Assembly: GCA_030524485.1 (NCBI GenBank) | Contig: JAUNGR010000012.1 | Location: 1 to 34,411 of the forward strand | DNA: 34,411 nt | Source of the DNA: a bacterium | Lineage (GTDB): Bacteria; Bacillota; Clostridia; Lachnospirales; Lachnospiraceae | Direction: 5' to 3' | In this document: piece by piece, positions 16,231 through 24,964 of the stretch | Position numbering within the stretch: position 1 is the stretch's first letter | Layout: every line of letters starts with the position of its first letter | Made by a program: the position numbers and the translations under genes | The notes under the pieces: generated by a model | What the model saw: only the letters and a program-made list of their open reading frames with translations | Told to the model about the DNA's origin: nothing | Databases searched by the model: none

Positions 16231-17433
16231 ATGAAAAAGGAAAAAAATAAAACACAACAGAATACGCCCCACCCCCTAAAGAAACAGAGAAAAGCAAAGC
16301 TAGAGAAAGAGGAGGAGAAAAGGGGAGAAAAGAAAAACAAAACCTATGCTTTGCTGGGGGTCTGCTTTGCCATAGTAGCAATCTTGCTTCGCATGGCAGC
16401 CATGCAATCGGCGGCGTTTGCAGATTGGTATGCACAGTGGGTGTATCCAATATTCACGCAAAGTATAGGGAGAATCTCTTCTCTCTTTCCTTTTTCTCTG
16501 ATGGAATTTGGAGGCTATTTGCTGCTTCTGGCTGCAATCGTACTTGGCATTCGTCATTGGAGACAGCCCTTATGGATGTTAAGTCGCAGCCTGTGTTTGA
16601 TAGGTCTCATTTTGCTACTTTTTGTCACGAATTCAGGAGTTAATTATTATCGCCATGCCTTTTCTTACTATTTGGATTGGGAGATGCGGGATTCTTCTGC
16701 CACGGAGCTGTGGGAACTTTGTATTTTATTGACGAAGCAGCTCAATGAGCATACGGAAAGGCTACAGCAGTGGGAGAAGGAAGAACAGGTGGAGTCGTTT
16801 GAGGAAGTCTGGGGTCGCAGGGAGTACACCGAGAGTGCAAGAAGTGCCATGCGGAAGTTGGGAGAGACCTATCCGCAGCTGAGTGGATATTATCCGCAGG
16901 CCAAATCTTTGGCAGCCTCATGGCTGCTGTCTGTGGCACAGCTTGCTGGAATCTACTGCCCTTATACCATAGAGGCAAATTACAATGCAGATATGATAGC
17001 CTATAACATTCCCCACACGGTGTGCCATGAGCTTTCTCATCTAAAGGGCTTTATGCGGGAGGACGAGGCAAATTTCATTGCGTATCTTGCCTGTGTGGAG
17101 TCTGGGAATGAAATATTTCAATACAGCGGAGCCATGTTGGGGTGGATTTATGCGACCAATGCCCTGTATGGAGCAGGAAACATTGCTTTGGAAGATGGGG
17201 AGAGTCTAAGTGGAGCACAGGCATATGCTTTTTTGTCTCAGCAGGTGAACGGGAGAGCCAGAGCAGACATGCAGGCCAACAATCTTTTTTGGGATCGCTA
17301 TGAGAGTAAGGTGTCCGAAGTGGCAAATCAGGTCAATGACACCTATTTGAAGATAAACAGTCAGGAGGATGGTGTAAAGAGCTACGGCAGAGTGGTGGAT
17401 TTAATGCTGGCTTATTACAGAGAAAAAACATGA
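16231..17433 (+). CDS. DUF3810 membrane protein, predicted zinc metallopeptidase
   Basis: The 400-residue protein starts with about 38 Lys/Glu-rich residues, presumably cytoplasmic. Membrane spans follow, near TYALLGVCFAIVAILL, FGGYLLLLAAIVLGI and LCLIGLILLLFVTNSG. The soluble half carries CHELSHLKGFMREDEANFIAYLA. This has an HExxH zinc-peptidase signature with a downstream acidic ED/EAN segment, as in the DUF3810 family. The natural substrate is not known. The active-site layout supports a zinc protease acting on the outer face. A GGAGGAAGAGG ribosome site and its own promoter lie directly upstream. It is divergent from signal peptidase I and precedes glgB, which has a separate promoter. Confidence 0.82.
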   Translation: MKKEKNKTQQNTPHPLKKQRKAKLEKEEEKRGEKKNKTYALLGVCFAIVAILLRMAAMQSAAFADWYAQWVYPIFTQSIGRISSLFPFSLMEFGGYLLLLAAIVLGIRHWRQPLWMLSRSLCLIGLILLLFVTNSGVNYYRHAFSYYLDWEMRDSSATELWELCILLTKQLNEHTERLQQWEKEEQVESFEEVWGRREYTESARSAMRKLGETYPQLSGYYPQAKSLAASWLLSVAQLAGIYCPYTIEANYNADMIAYNIPHTVCHELSHLKGFMREDEANFIAYLACVESGNEIFQYSGAMLGWIYATNALYGAGNIALEDGESLSGAQAYAFLSQQVNGRARADMQANNLFWDRYESKVSEVANQVNDTYLKINSQEDGVKSYGRVVDLMLAYYREKT

Positions 17434-17452
17434 GCGAAAAGGGGCAAAGAGC

Positions 17453-17481
17453 TTGCGGGATAGGAATGAAAATGGTAGAAT
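17453..17481 (+). promoter_or_regulatory. promoter of glgB
   Basis: TTGCGG at 17453-17458 and TAGAAT at 17476-17481 are 17 bases apart. A small hairpin CCATC-ATCT-GATGG follows at the expected start of transcription. Confidence 0.5.
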
Positions 17482-17537
17482 GAAACCATCATCTGATGGA
17501 TGTGAGAACAAAAGGGAAGAGAGAAGGGGGACGCATT

Positions 17538-19952
17538 ATGGACAGACAATTATATGAAATGATGGACTGGGCTGGAATTGAGGAGCTGATCTACTCGGAG
17601 GCAAGCCGTCCACATGAATTGTTGGGAGCACATGCGACAGAACAGGGAGTTTTGGTGCAGGCTTTCATCCCAACTGCGGAAAAGATTGAAGTCAAACTGA
17701 CATCAAACGGAAAGTGCTATCCGATGGAGATGGCAGACGAAGAGGGCTTTTTTGCAGTTCTGATTCCGAGAAAGACCGTGGTGCCATACACTCTGCTTGT
17801 GACCTACGACAATGGCGTTTTGGAGGAGATTCACGATCCGTATGCATATGCCCCGCAGATTACAGAAGAGGATTTAAAGAAGTTTGAGGCTGGGATTCAC
17901 TATCAGATTTATGAAAAAATGGGAGCACATCCGATGAGAATAGGAGATGTCTCGGGAGTGTATTTTGCAGTTTGGGCACCTTGTGCGATGCGTGTCAGCG
18001 TTGTGGGGGATTTTAACCTGTGGGATGGCCGCCGCCATCAAATGAGACGCTTGGGAGATGGAGAGAGGGGGATTTTTGAACTCTTTATTCCGGGATTGAA
18101 GGTCGGAGATATCTACAAATACGAGATTAAATTCCGCAACGGAGACCCCGCTTTGAAGTCTGACCCCTATGCCAACTATGCAGAACTGAGACCAAACACA
18201 GCCTCTGTTGTCTGGGATATCAACCAGTACGTCTGGAAGGACCAAAAGTGGATGACGGAGCGTGCGAAGGGAGCCAAGACACAGAAGGAGAAACCAATGT
18301 CTATCTACGAGGTTCATCTGGGTTCTTGGATGCGTAAGGAGACAGCGGTGGATGAGGAGGGAAAGCCCATCATCGGCTCCGAATTTTACAATTATAGAGA
18401 GATCGCGCATGAATTAGCGAAATATGTCAAAGATATGGCTTATACCCATGTGGAGCTGCTGCCAGTGATGGAGCACCCGCTGGACGCTTCGTGGGGGTAT
18501 CAGGTGACAGGTTATTATGCACCGACCAGTCGCTATGGAACGCCGGACGATTTCATGTATTTTATGGATTATATGCATGGGCAGGGCATAGGCGTGATTC
18601 TGGATTGGGTTCCGGCACATTTTCCGAGAGATGCTTGGGGGATGGCACAGTTTGATGGAACTTGCGTGTACGAGCACAGAGACCCAAGACAGGGTTCCCA
18701 TCCGCATTGGGGAACACTGATTTATAACTATGGAAGAGCCGGAGTCAGCAACTTCCTGATTGCCAATGCCTTGTTCTGGGCAGATAAATATCATGCGGAC
18801 GGCATTCGCATGGATGCGGTGGCTTCTATGTTGTACTTGGATTACGGAAAGAATGCTGGCGAATGGGTGGCGAATATCTACGGAGGCCATGAAAATCTGG
18901 AGGCAGTGGAATTCCTCAAACACCTCAATTCCATCTTTAAGAAGAGAAGCGACGGAGCCATTCTGATAGCGGAGGAGTCCACCGCATGGCCAAAGATTAC
19001 AGCGGATGTCAAGGAAGATGGCTTGGGCTTTGATTATAAGTGGAACATGGGCTGGATGAATGACTTTACCGGATACATGCAGTGTGACCCCTACTTTAGA
19101 AATCATCATTATGGGGAACTGACCTTCAGTATGCTTTATGCTTACAGCGAAAACTTTATTTTGGTCTTCTCCCACGATGAGGTCGTACATGGCAAAGCGT
19201 CCATGATAGGTAAGATGCCCGGAGCTACGTTGGAGGACAAGGCTGCCAATCTTCGTGCCGCCTATGCTTTTATGATGGGACATCCCGGAAAGAAGCTGTT
19301 GTTCATGGGACAGGATATGGCTCAGGTAAATGAGTGGAATGAGAATAAGAGCTTGGAGTGGGACCTTTTGCAGTACCCGCTGCATGAGACCATGCGTCAG
19401 TATGTAAAGACCTTAAATGAGCTGTATCAGAGCCATCCGGCGATGTATGAGTTGGATTACAATCCGGACGGGTTTGAGTGGATTAATTGCAGCTACAGTA
19501 AGGAAAACATAGTCATTTTTGAGAGAAAGACGAAAAAGCCGGAGGAAACTCTGCTCTTTGTCTGCAACTTTGCACCCGTGGCACAGGAAAAGTTCACTTT
19601 AGGGGTTCCGTTTGCTGGTAAGTACAAGGAGATTTTAAACAGCGATGCAGCTACCTTTGGAGGCAGCAATGTTGTGAACCCGAGAGCGAAGGCCTCCAAG
19701 AAGCTGGAGTGGGATGAGAGAGAGAATTCCATCACCATCAAGCTGGCACCTATGGCCGTACAGGTCTTTGAATGCACACCGGAAGCAAAGCCAAAGAAGA
19801 GAAGTGTGAGTCAGAGCAGCCCAAAGACCAAAGAAAGCACAGCTAAGAAGGCAGTTGCAAAGGACGAAGGGAAAAGGACTGGCGAAGAGAAAGAGACAAA
19901 AAAGGCAGCAGGCAGAAAAAAGGCTGCTAAGAAAGAGAGTGACAAAAAGTAA
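17538..19952 (+). CDS. glgB: 1,4-alpha-glucan branching enzyme with a Lys/Ala-rich C-terminal tail
   Basis: GlgB makes alpha-1,6 branches in glycogen. The 804-residue protein has an N-terminal domain, a CBM48 region (SGVYFAVWAPCAMRVSVVGDFN) and a GH13 catalytic domain. The latter shows YEVHLGSW, VEHP-type MEHPLDASWGYQ, nucleophile D426 in GIRMDAVASM, the acid/base in LIAEESTAWP (E479/E480) and FSHDEVVHGK. The ATG at 17538 has GAAGGGGG at good spacing; the frame from 17496 is rejected. After the normal C-terminal beta domain, about 57 extra residues (19781-19949) are built of Lys, Ala, Glu, Ser and Thr with motifs such as KKAAGRKKAAKK. This tail resembles histone H1-like basic tails and is not part of the usual enzyme. 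The next gene starts 3 bases later. No other glycogen gene is in the window. Confidence 0.95.
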   Translation: MDRQLYEMMDWAGIEELIYSEASRPHELLGAHATEQGVLVQAFIPTAEKIEVKLTSNGKCYPMEMADEEGFFAVLIPRKTVVPYTLLVTYDNGVLEEIHDPYAYAPQITEEDLKKFEAGIHYQIYEKMGAHPMRIGDVSGVYFAVWAPCAMRVSVVGDFNLWDGRRHQMRRLGDGERGIFELFIPGLKVGDIYKYEIKFRNGDPALKSDPYANYAELRPNTASVVWDINQYVWKDQKWMTERAKGAKTQKEKPMSIYEVHLGSWMRKETAVDEEGKPIIGSEFYNYREIAHELAKYVKDMAYTHVELLPVMEHPLDASWGYQVTGYYAPTSRYGTPDDFMYFMDYMHGQGIGVILDWVPAHFPRDAWGMAQFDGTCVYEHRDPRQGSHPHWGTLIYNYGRAGVSNFLIANALFWADKYHADGIRMDAVASMLYLDYGKNAGEWVANIYGGHENLEAVEFLKHLNSIFKKRSDGAILIAEESTAWPKITADVKEDGLGFDYKWNMGWMNDFTGYMQCDPYFRNHHYGELTFSMLYAYSENFILVFSHDEVVHGKASMIGKMPGATLEDKAANLRAAYAFMMGHPGKKLLFMGQDMAQVNEWNENKSLEWDLLQYPLHETMRQYVKTLNELYQSHPAMYELDYNPDGFEWINCSYSKENIVIFERKTKKPEETLLFVCNFAPVAQEKFTLGVPFAGKYKEILNSDAATFGGSNVVNPRAKASKKLEWDERENSITIKLAPMAVQVFECTPEAKPKKRSVSQSSPKTKESTAKKAVAKDEGKRTGEEKETKKAAGRKKAAKKESDKK

Positions 19953-19955
19953 ACA

Positions 19956-20834
19956 ATGATAATGCGAAACAGTGCAGATATAACAAGTTTGGCAGAATCA
20001 CTGGAGTTGGAGAATACCAATCCATCGGTTGTGATGGAGGCTCTCAAGGACGCAGTACCCGGATTAATCAGTCTGGGTACTCGTTTGCTGATTGCCATTG
20101 TGATTTTGCTGGTGGGAAGAAAAGTAGTCGGGACACTCTGCAAAATGCTCAAGCATTCCTTTGAGCGAATTGGAATGGAGACGGGCTTAAATCAATTTTT
20201 GAATGCCGTCCTCAGTGCTATTTTGTATGCCATTCTGGTCTTGATTCTGGCAGAATACATCGGAATTAAGAGTACGTCTTTGGTTGCGGTCTTTGGCTCT
20301 GCTGGTCTTGCCCTAGGCCTTGCCCTTCAGGGCAGTCTTGCCAACTTTGCGGGAGGCGTTCTGATTCTTTTGATGAAGCCATTTATGGTAGGGGATTATA
20401 TTGTGACCAGTTCCGGTGAGGGCAAGGTGCTTACGATAGGCTTGGTGTACACCAAGCTGCTGACCGCCGACAATAAGACGGTGGTTCTCCCAAATGGAAG
20501 CCTCTCCAACTCTCCCCTGACCAATGTGACCGCAATGGATAAGAGAAGAGTGGACATATTGGTGTCTATCAGCTACCAAGCGGACTTGAGAAAGGCGAAG
20601 GAGCTGATGGAGGATGTGTTGAGACGGCAGCCAGCTCGTCTGGAGGCGGAGGAGATGACCGTCATGGTGGACTCTTTGGCGGACAGTGCCGTAATGATTG
20701 GAGGAAGAATTTGGGTGCCAGTCAATGAATATTGGAACACTCGCTGGAAGATTTTGGAGGAAATCAAGTTGGAGTACGATGCCAATGGAATTGAGATTCC
20801 CTATCCGCAGATGGATGTACACGTTCGACAGTAG
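19956..20834 (+). CDS. mscS: MscS-family small-conductance mechanosensitive channel
   Basis: This inner-membrane channel opens under membrane tension to release solutes during osmotic downshock. The 292-residue protein has three N-terminal helices. These include the pore-lining Gly/Ala-rich TM3 (FGSAGLALGLALQGSLANFA) followed by LMKPFMVGDYI. The beta domain signature VVLPNGSLSNSPLTNVT and a C-terminal alpha/beta domain follow. The start may be ATG 19956 or 19962. It begins only 3 bases after glgB, so the two are probably translated from one message. A link between glycogen branching and osmotic relief is possible but only inferred. Confidence 0.93.
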   Translation: MIMRNSADITSLAESLELENTNPSVVMEALKDAVPGLISLGTRLLIAIVILLVGRKVVGTLCKMLKHSFERIGMETGLNQFLNAVLSAILYAILVLILAEYIGIKSTSLVAVFGSAGLALGLALQGSLANFAGGVLILLMKPFMVGDYIVTSSGEGKVLTIGLVYTKLLTADNKTVVLPNGSLSNSPLTNVTAMDKRRVDILVSISYQADLRKAKELMEDVLRRQPARLEAEEMTVMVDSLADSAVMIGGRIWVPVNEYWNTRWKILEEIKLEYDANGIEIPYPQMDVHVRQ

Positions 20835-20870
20835 CAACCGGTTTTGTGCCTGCCTAGGGGCAAAAATACC

Positions 20871-20899
20871 TTGCTATCAAGGAAAAGGTATGTTAGAAT
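20871..20899 (+). promoter_or_regulatory. promoter of the leuA leader
   Basis: TTGCTA at 20871-20876 and TAGAAT at 20894-20899 are separated by 17 bases, with TG one base before the -10 box (extended form). Transcription would start near 20906, giving leuA a leader of about 206 bases. Confidence 0.6.
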
Positions 20900-20910
20900 G
20901 GTTAAACGGA

Positions 20911-20958
20911 ATGATTATACATAAAAAAGGAATGATGATGATGGGGCTGAATTTATGA
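20911..20958 (+). CDS. tiny leader frame 1 before leuA
   Basis: The ATG at 20911 opens a 15-codon frame (MIIHKKGMMMMGLNL) that includes four consecutive ATG codons. It lies only a few bases after the predicted transcription start, so initiation there would be leaderless or nearly so, unless one of the internal ATGs behind AAAAAAGGA is used. Its TGA overlaps the ATG of the next small frame (ATGA). It may serve to load ribosomes onto that frame. Confidence 0.3.
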   Translation: MIIHKKGMMMMGLNL

Positions 20959-21041
20959 ATCCGATTTTGTTTATGATTCATCGCTATCACGCACTGGATC
21001 GACTGCCGTTTCGGGCGGCAAAGAAGAAGAGACAAACATAA
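20955..21041 (+). CDS. candidate 28-residue leader peptide before leuA
   Basis: The frame encodes a 28-residue peptide beginning MNPILFMIHRYHALDRLP and ending in a basic AAKKKRQT. It starts at the ATGA overlap with the preceding tiny frame, with GGGG upstream as ribosome site, and ends 70 bases before leuA. Hairpins GCCG/CGGC over its 3' half and GTGG/CCAC after it could form alternative folds. Leader peptides controlling leucine genes usually contain a run of leucine codons. Here only three leucine codons are spread out, so control by leucine stalling is uncertain. Confidence 0.4.
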   Translation: MNPILFMIHRYHALDRLPFRAAKKKRQT

Positions 21042-21111
21042 GGTGAAGCAGGGCACAGACAGTGGACTGAGCCACGATGAAACAATAAACAGATTTGGAG
21101 GAAATAGGACT

Positions 21112-22779
21112 ATGTTAAATTATAAGAGATATCAGAGAGTTCCGGTTGTCAATTATCCGGAGAGAGAATGGCCAAACAAGGAGATTCAGAAGGCTCCGAT
21201 TTGGTGCAGCGTGGATTTGCGTGATGGAAATCAGGCCTTGGTGGAGCCAATGGTGGTGGAAGAAAAGATTGAGATGTTTAAGCTCTTGGTGAAATTAGGC
21301 TTCAAGGAGATTGAGGTTGGTTTCCCTGCCGCTTCTCAGATTGAGTATGATTTCTTGCGCCAGTTGGTGGAGAGAAAGCTGATTCCAGATGATGTGGTGG
21401 TTCAGGTTTTGGTACAGTGCCGAGAGCATTTGATTCGCAGAACCTTTGAGGCTTTGGAGGGCATTCCCAAGGCAATCGTTCATATCTACAATTCCACTTC
21501 CACCTTACAGAGGGATGTGGTATTCCACAAAAACCGTGAGGAAATCAAGGAGATTGCCATCGAGGGAACGAAGATGGTAAAAGATTTGATTCAGGAATTT
21601 CCGGGGCAGATTATTTTGGAATATTCTCCGGAGAGCTTTACCGGTACGGAGTTGGATTACGCCTTAGAGATTTGTACCGCTGTTCAGGAGACTTGGGGAG
21701 CGACACCGGAGAACAAATTGATTGTAAACCTTCCGGCGACCGTGGAGATGACCACTCCGAATGTCTATGCAGACCAGATTGAGTGGATGAACAAGCATTT
21801 CAAGAATCGGGACAGCATTATTTTGAGTGTGCATCCGCATAACGACAGAGGAACTGGCGTGGCAGCCACAGAGCTTGCACTCTTGGCTGGTGCAGACCGT
21901 GTGGAGGGAACTCTTTTTGGAAACGGAGAGAGAACCGGAAATGTGGATATTTTGACCGTAGCTTATAATATGTTCTCTCAGGGCATTAATCCGGAGTTAA
22001 ATCTGGAGAATGTCAACGAGATTATCGAGGTATATGAGAGATGCTGCAAGATGGATGTACATCCCAGACATCCCTATGCAGGAAAGTTGGTATTTACCGC
22101 TTTCTCCGGCTCTCATCAGGATGCCATCAACAAGGGAATGCAGGCCTTGCATGAGAGAGGAAGCGAACACTGGGAGGTTCCCTATCTTCCAATCGACCCA
22201 GCAGATGTGGGAAGACAGTACGAGCCGATTGTCCGCATCAACAGCCAGTCTGGAAAGGGCGGCGTAGCCTTTGTCATGGATACCTTCTATGGCTTCAAGC
22301 TTCCCAAGGGAATGCACAAGGAGTTTGCAGATATCATTCAGGCCATCGCAGAGAAGCAGGGCGAGGTGGCTCCGGAGCAGATTATGGAGCAGTTCAGAAT
22401 CAACTATCTGGAACGCAAAGAGCCTCTTCACTTTAGAAAGCTTCAGATTACCGATAGAGATTGCGGAGATGGAAACTTCGCTACCGTTGCGATTGTGGAT
22501 TATACGGAAAACGGAATTGCCAAGAGATTTGAGGGCATTGGAAACGGCCCGATTGATGCTGTACAGAGAGGCATGGAGGATGCTTTGGGCATCGAGATTA
22601 AGGTGTTGGACTACAGCGAGCACGCAATGACTTCCGGTTCGGGAGCACAGGCAGCTTCGTACATCCACCTGTTGGATAAGAGAACGGGTCGCACCACCTA
22701 CGGTGTCGGCGTAAGTTCTAACATCACTCGTTCCTCCATCCGTGGTATTTTCAGTGCAGTGAATAGACTCTTCTATTAA
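21112..22779 (+). CDS. leuA: 2-isopropylmalate synthase
   Basis: LeuA condenses acetyl-CoA with 2-oxoisovalerate, the committed step of leucine synthesis. The 555-residue protein is of the longer type seen in actinobacteria and many Clostridia. It shows the DRE-TIM motif WCSVDLRDGNQALVEPM, the metal and substrate region SVHPHNDRGTGVAATE and the GNGERTGNVDI segment. The C-terminal regulatory domain, where leucine normally binds for feedback inhibition, is present (GNGPIDAVQRGMEDAL). The ATG at 21112 has GGAGGAAATAGG upstream; the longer frame from 21043 starts inside the leader and is rejected. No other leu gene follows, only a terminator and glf. Confidence 0.96.
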   Translation: MLNYKRYQRVPVVNYPEREWPNKEIQKAPIWCSVDLRDGNQALVEPMVVEEKIEMFKLLVKLGFKEIEVGFPAASQIEYDFLRQLVERKLIPDDVVVQVLVQCREHLIRRTFEALEGIPKAIVHIYNSTSTLQRDVVFHKNREEIKEIAIEGTKMVKDLIQEFPGQIILEYSPESFTGTELDYALEICTAVQETWGATPENKLIVNLPATVEMTTPNVYADQIEWMNKHFKNRDSIILSVHPHNDRGTGVAATELALLAGADRVEGTLFGNGERTGNVDILTVAYNMFSQGINPELNLENVNEIIEVYERCCKMDVHPRHPYAGKLVFTAFSGSHQDAINKGMQALHERGSEHWEVPYLPIDPADVGRQYEPIVRINSQSGKGGVAFVMDTFYGFKLPKGMHKEFADIIQAIAEKQGEVAPEQIMEQFRINYLERKEPLHFRKLQITDRDCGDGNFATVAIVDYTENGIAKRFEGIGNGPIDAVQRGMEDALGIEIKVLDYSEHAMTSGSGAQAASYIHLLDKRTGRTTYGVGVSSNITRSSIRGIFSAVNRLFY

Positions 22780-22783
22780 AAGT

Positions 22784-22835
22784 AAGGGCTGTGAGGCGAA
22801 CTTCGGTTTGTCCTTGCGGCCTTCTTCTTTTGTTT
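22784..22835 (+). terminator. terminator after leuA
   Basis: A hairpin with a UUCG loop (22802-22805) joins AAGGGCTGTGAGGCGAAC (22784-22801) with GTTTGTCCTTGCGGCCTT (22806-22823). The apex and base pair well but the middle contains mismatches and G-T pairs. A T-rich stretch follows. It lies 4 bases after the leuA stop. Confidence 0.55.
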
Positions 22836-22837
22836 GG

Positions 22838-22867
22838 TTGACAAGGCGGTGGCAACAAGCGTATAAT
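22838..22867 (+). promoter_or_regulatory. promoter of the surface-polysaccharide operon (glf onward)
   Basis: TTGACA at 22838-22843 and TATAAT at 22862-22867 have an 18-base spacer. The boxes are perfect. It lies just after the leuA terminator and 48 bases before glf. The genes up to about 30 kb follow with short gaps or overlaps. Confidence 0.85.
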
Positions 22868-22915
22868 CGCCTTAATGGACAGGAAAGAAGGGACGGGAAA
22901 GGAAGGAAAAATAGC

Positions 22916-24031
22916 ATGAAACCGTATGATTATCTGCTTGTGGGAGCAGGCTTGTTTGCAGGAGTGTTTGCCCACGAAGCCATAAAAAGGGGAAAAAGGT
23001 GCTTGGTGGTGGAAAAGAGAGAGCATCTGGGAGGAAATATTTACTGTAAGGAAGAGGCGGGCATTCAGGTGCATCAATATGGTGCCCACATCTTCCACAC
23101 CAGCGATAAGCGAGTTTGGGAATATGTGAATGCCTTAGTGGAGTTCAACCGTTATACAAACAGCCCTGTGGCAAAGTACCAAGGGCAGATGTACAACCTG
23201 CCTTTTAACATGAATACCTTCAGCAAAATGTGGGGCATCTGCACACCGGCCGAGGCGAAGGACATCATTGACAGACAGAGAGCGGTGATTGTAGGGAAAC
23301 CGAAAAATCTGGAAGAACAGGCCATCTCTCTGGTGGGAACAGACATCTATGAGAAATTGGTGAAGGGATACACAGAGAAGCAGTGGGGCAGAGACTGTAG
23401 GGAGCTGCCGAGTTTTATCATCAAGAGGCTGCCAGTGCGTTTCACCTATGACAATAACTATTTTAATGACCGCTATCAGGGCATTCCGATAGGCGGCTAC
23501 AACGTGCTGACGGATCAGTTGTTTGCTGGCTGTGATGTGAGGTTACAGACCGATTATCTGAAAGAAAAAGAGGAGTTGGATGCACTTGCCGATAAGGTGG
23601 TGTACACGGGAACCATAGACGCATATTTTGACTATTGTTTCGGAAAGCTGGAATATCGCAGCCTGCGTTTTGAGACGGAGACTCTTGAGATGGAGAATTA
23701 CCAAGGCGTTGCGGTGGTCAATTACACGGAGAGGGAAGTTCCCTATACCCGCATCATTGAGCATAAACATTTTGCATTTGGTGAGCAGGAGAAAACAGTG
23801 ATTACGAGGGAGTATCCTGTAGATTGGGAGGAGGGCATGGAGCCTTACTATCCGGTGAACGATGAGAAAAATCAGAGTCTGTATCGGCGCTATGAGGCTC
23901 TTGCAAAAGAAGAAGGCAGGGTTATTTTTGGGGGAAGACTTGCCGAGTATCAGTATTACGATATGGATAAGGTGATTGCATCGGCACTGCGTTGTGCAGA
24001 CCGATACTTAGACGAAGAAGTAAGGGAATAA
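22916..24031 (+). CDS. glf: UDP-galactopyranose mutase
   Basis: This FAD enzyme converts UDP-galactopyranose to UDP-galactofuranose, the donor of Galf residues in surface glycans. The 371-residue protein starts with YDYLLVGAGLFAGVFAHEA, an FAD-binding Rossmann loop, then VVEKREHLGGNIYC. The family motifs YGAHIFHTSDKRVW, YTEKQWGRDC, RLPVRFTYDNNYF and EYPVDWEEGMEPYYPVND are all present, including the Arg residues that bind the nucleotide. The ATG at 22916 has GGAAGGAAAAATAGC upstream; the open frame from 22808 runs through the promoter and is rejected. It is the first gene of the polysaccharide operon. Confidence 0.96.
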   Translation: MKPYDYLLVGAGLFAGVFAHEAIKRGKRCLVVEKREHLGGNIYCKEEAGIQVHQYGAHIFHTSDKRVWEYVNALVEFNRYTNSPVAKYQGQMYNLPFNMNTFSKMWGICTPAEAKDIIDRQRAVIVGKPKNLEEQAISLVGTDIYEKLVKGYTEKQWGRDCRELPSFIIKRLPVRFTYDNNYFNDRYQGIPIGGYNVLTDQLFAGCDVRLQTDYLKEKEELDALADKVVYTGTIDAYFDYCFGKLEYRSLRFETETLEMENYQGVAVVNYTEREVPYTRIIEHKHFAFGEQEKTVITREYPVDWEEGMEPYYPVNDEKNQSLYRRYEALAKEEGRVIFGGRLAEYQYYDMDKVIASALRCADRYLDEEVRE

Positions 24032-24067
24032 GAAATATTTATAATCAAAGAAAAAGGGGAATGTCGA

Positions 24068-24964
24068 ATGCCTGAGTTTTATGAGCCAGAGGTGCTGCAG
24101 CGGATACACAAAACGGAGTTATCCATGCTGAAAGATTTTATGAAAATTTGTGAGACCCATCATCTGGAATATTTTGGAATCGCTGGAACGGGAATTGGTG
24201 CGGTGCGCCATGAGGGCTTTATTCCGTGGGACGATGACATTGATATTGCAATGCCGAGAAAGGATTTTGAGAAGTTTTTGCATATTGTACGCAGAGATTG
24301 GAAGGAGCAATATTATATTTTAAACAATAAGACAGATGAGAATTATCCGCTGATGACAACCAGATTTTGCAAATGCAACACGGTTTTTCAGGAGAGGCCT
24401 CTGAAAGATTTGGACTGCCGTTTTGGAATCTTTTTGGATTTGTATGTCTTAGATAATGTTGCCGATAACGAAAGAGCCTATCAAAGACAGGCGTGGGAGG
24501 CATGGTTTTGGAGCAAACTTCTGGTGCTTTCCTGCATTCCTAAGCCCTTTTTGTTTCAGAAGGGGCTAAAGGCAAAGCTGATTTGGGCGGTCTGTGCTGG
24601 TGTGCACCATACGATTCGCTTTCTGCACATCCGTCCGGCTCTGTTCCGGGCACATTGTGAGATGGTCTGCCGCCGTTATGAGGACAGACACACCCGCCGC
24701 ATGGCCTTTTTGCCGGACACCAACCCCTTCTGGAATGTGATAGATAAGAGCAAGATGTATCCGCTGAAAAAGTTGCCATTTGAGGACACTTGGCTGAATT
24801 TTGTCCAAAATCTGGAGGAAAATCTGGAAAATCAATACGGAAATTATATGGAATTGCCAGCGGTGGAGGACAGAAAGACCCATTTCCCATACCGCTTGGA
24901 ATTTGAAAAAGCAGAGAGCCGTGAACACGGAGGAAGAGAAAGGAAAGAGGAAAAAACATTATGA
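24068..24964 (+). CDS. LicD-family phosphotransferase
   Basis: LicD proteins transfer phosphocholine or related phospho-groups to cell-surface sugars. The 298-residue protein has the family core: GTGIGAVRHEGFIPWDDDID, with the Asp-rich DDDID metal site, then IAMPRKDFEKF. Further on it has FGIFLDLYVLD. The C-terminus is Lys/Glu-rich. The stop overlaps the start of the next gene (ATGA), a nucleotidyltransferase, so the two products are made together. That partner may supply the activated donor. The exact phospho-group cannot be told from sequence. A possible ribosome site is AAAGGGGAATGTCG. Confidence 0.88.
   Translation: MPEFYEPEVLQRIHKTELSMLKDFMKICETHHLEYFGIAGTGIGAVRHEGFIPWDDDIDIAMPRKDFEKFLHIVRRDWKEQYYILNNKTDENYPLMTTRFCKCNTVFQERPLKDLDCRFGIFLDLYVLDNVADNERAYQRQAWEAWFWSKLLVLSCIPKPFLFQKGLKAKLIWAVCAGVHHTIRFLHIRPALFRAHCEMVCRRYEDRHTRRMAFLPDTNPFWNVIDKSKMYPLKKLPFEDTWLNFVQNLEENLENQYGNYMELPAVEDRKTHFPYRLEFEKAESREHGGRERKEEKTL

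Noticed and set aside
18414..19385. Long antisense frame of 323 codons inside glgB
   Set aside because: It mirrors glgB codons on the opposite strand and shows no family motif; the sense frame has complete GH13 residues.
20838..21111. T-box riboswitch in the leuA leader
   Set aside because: No recognisable T-box sequence and no terminator with a T run were seen before leuA.
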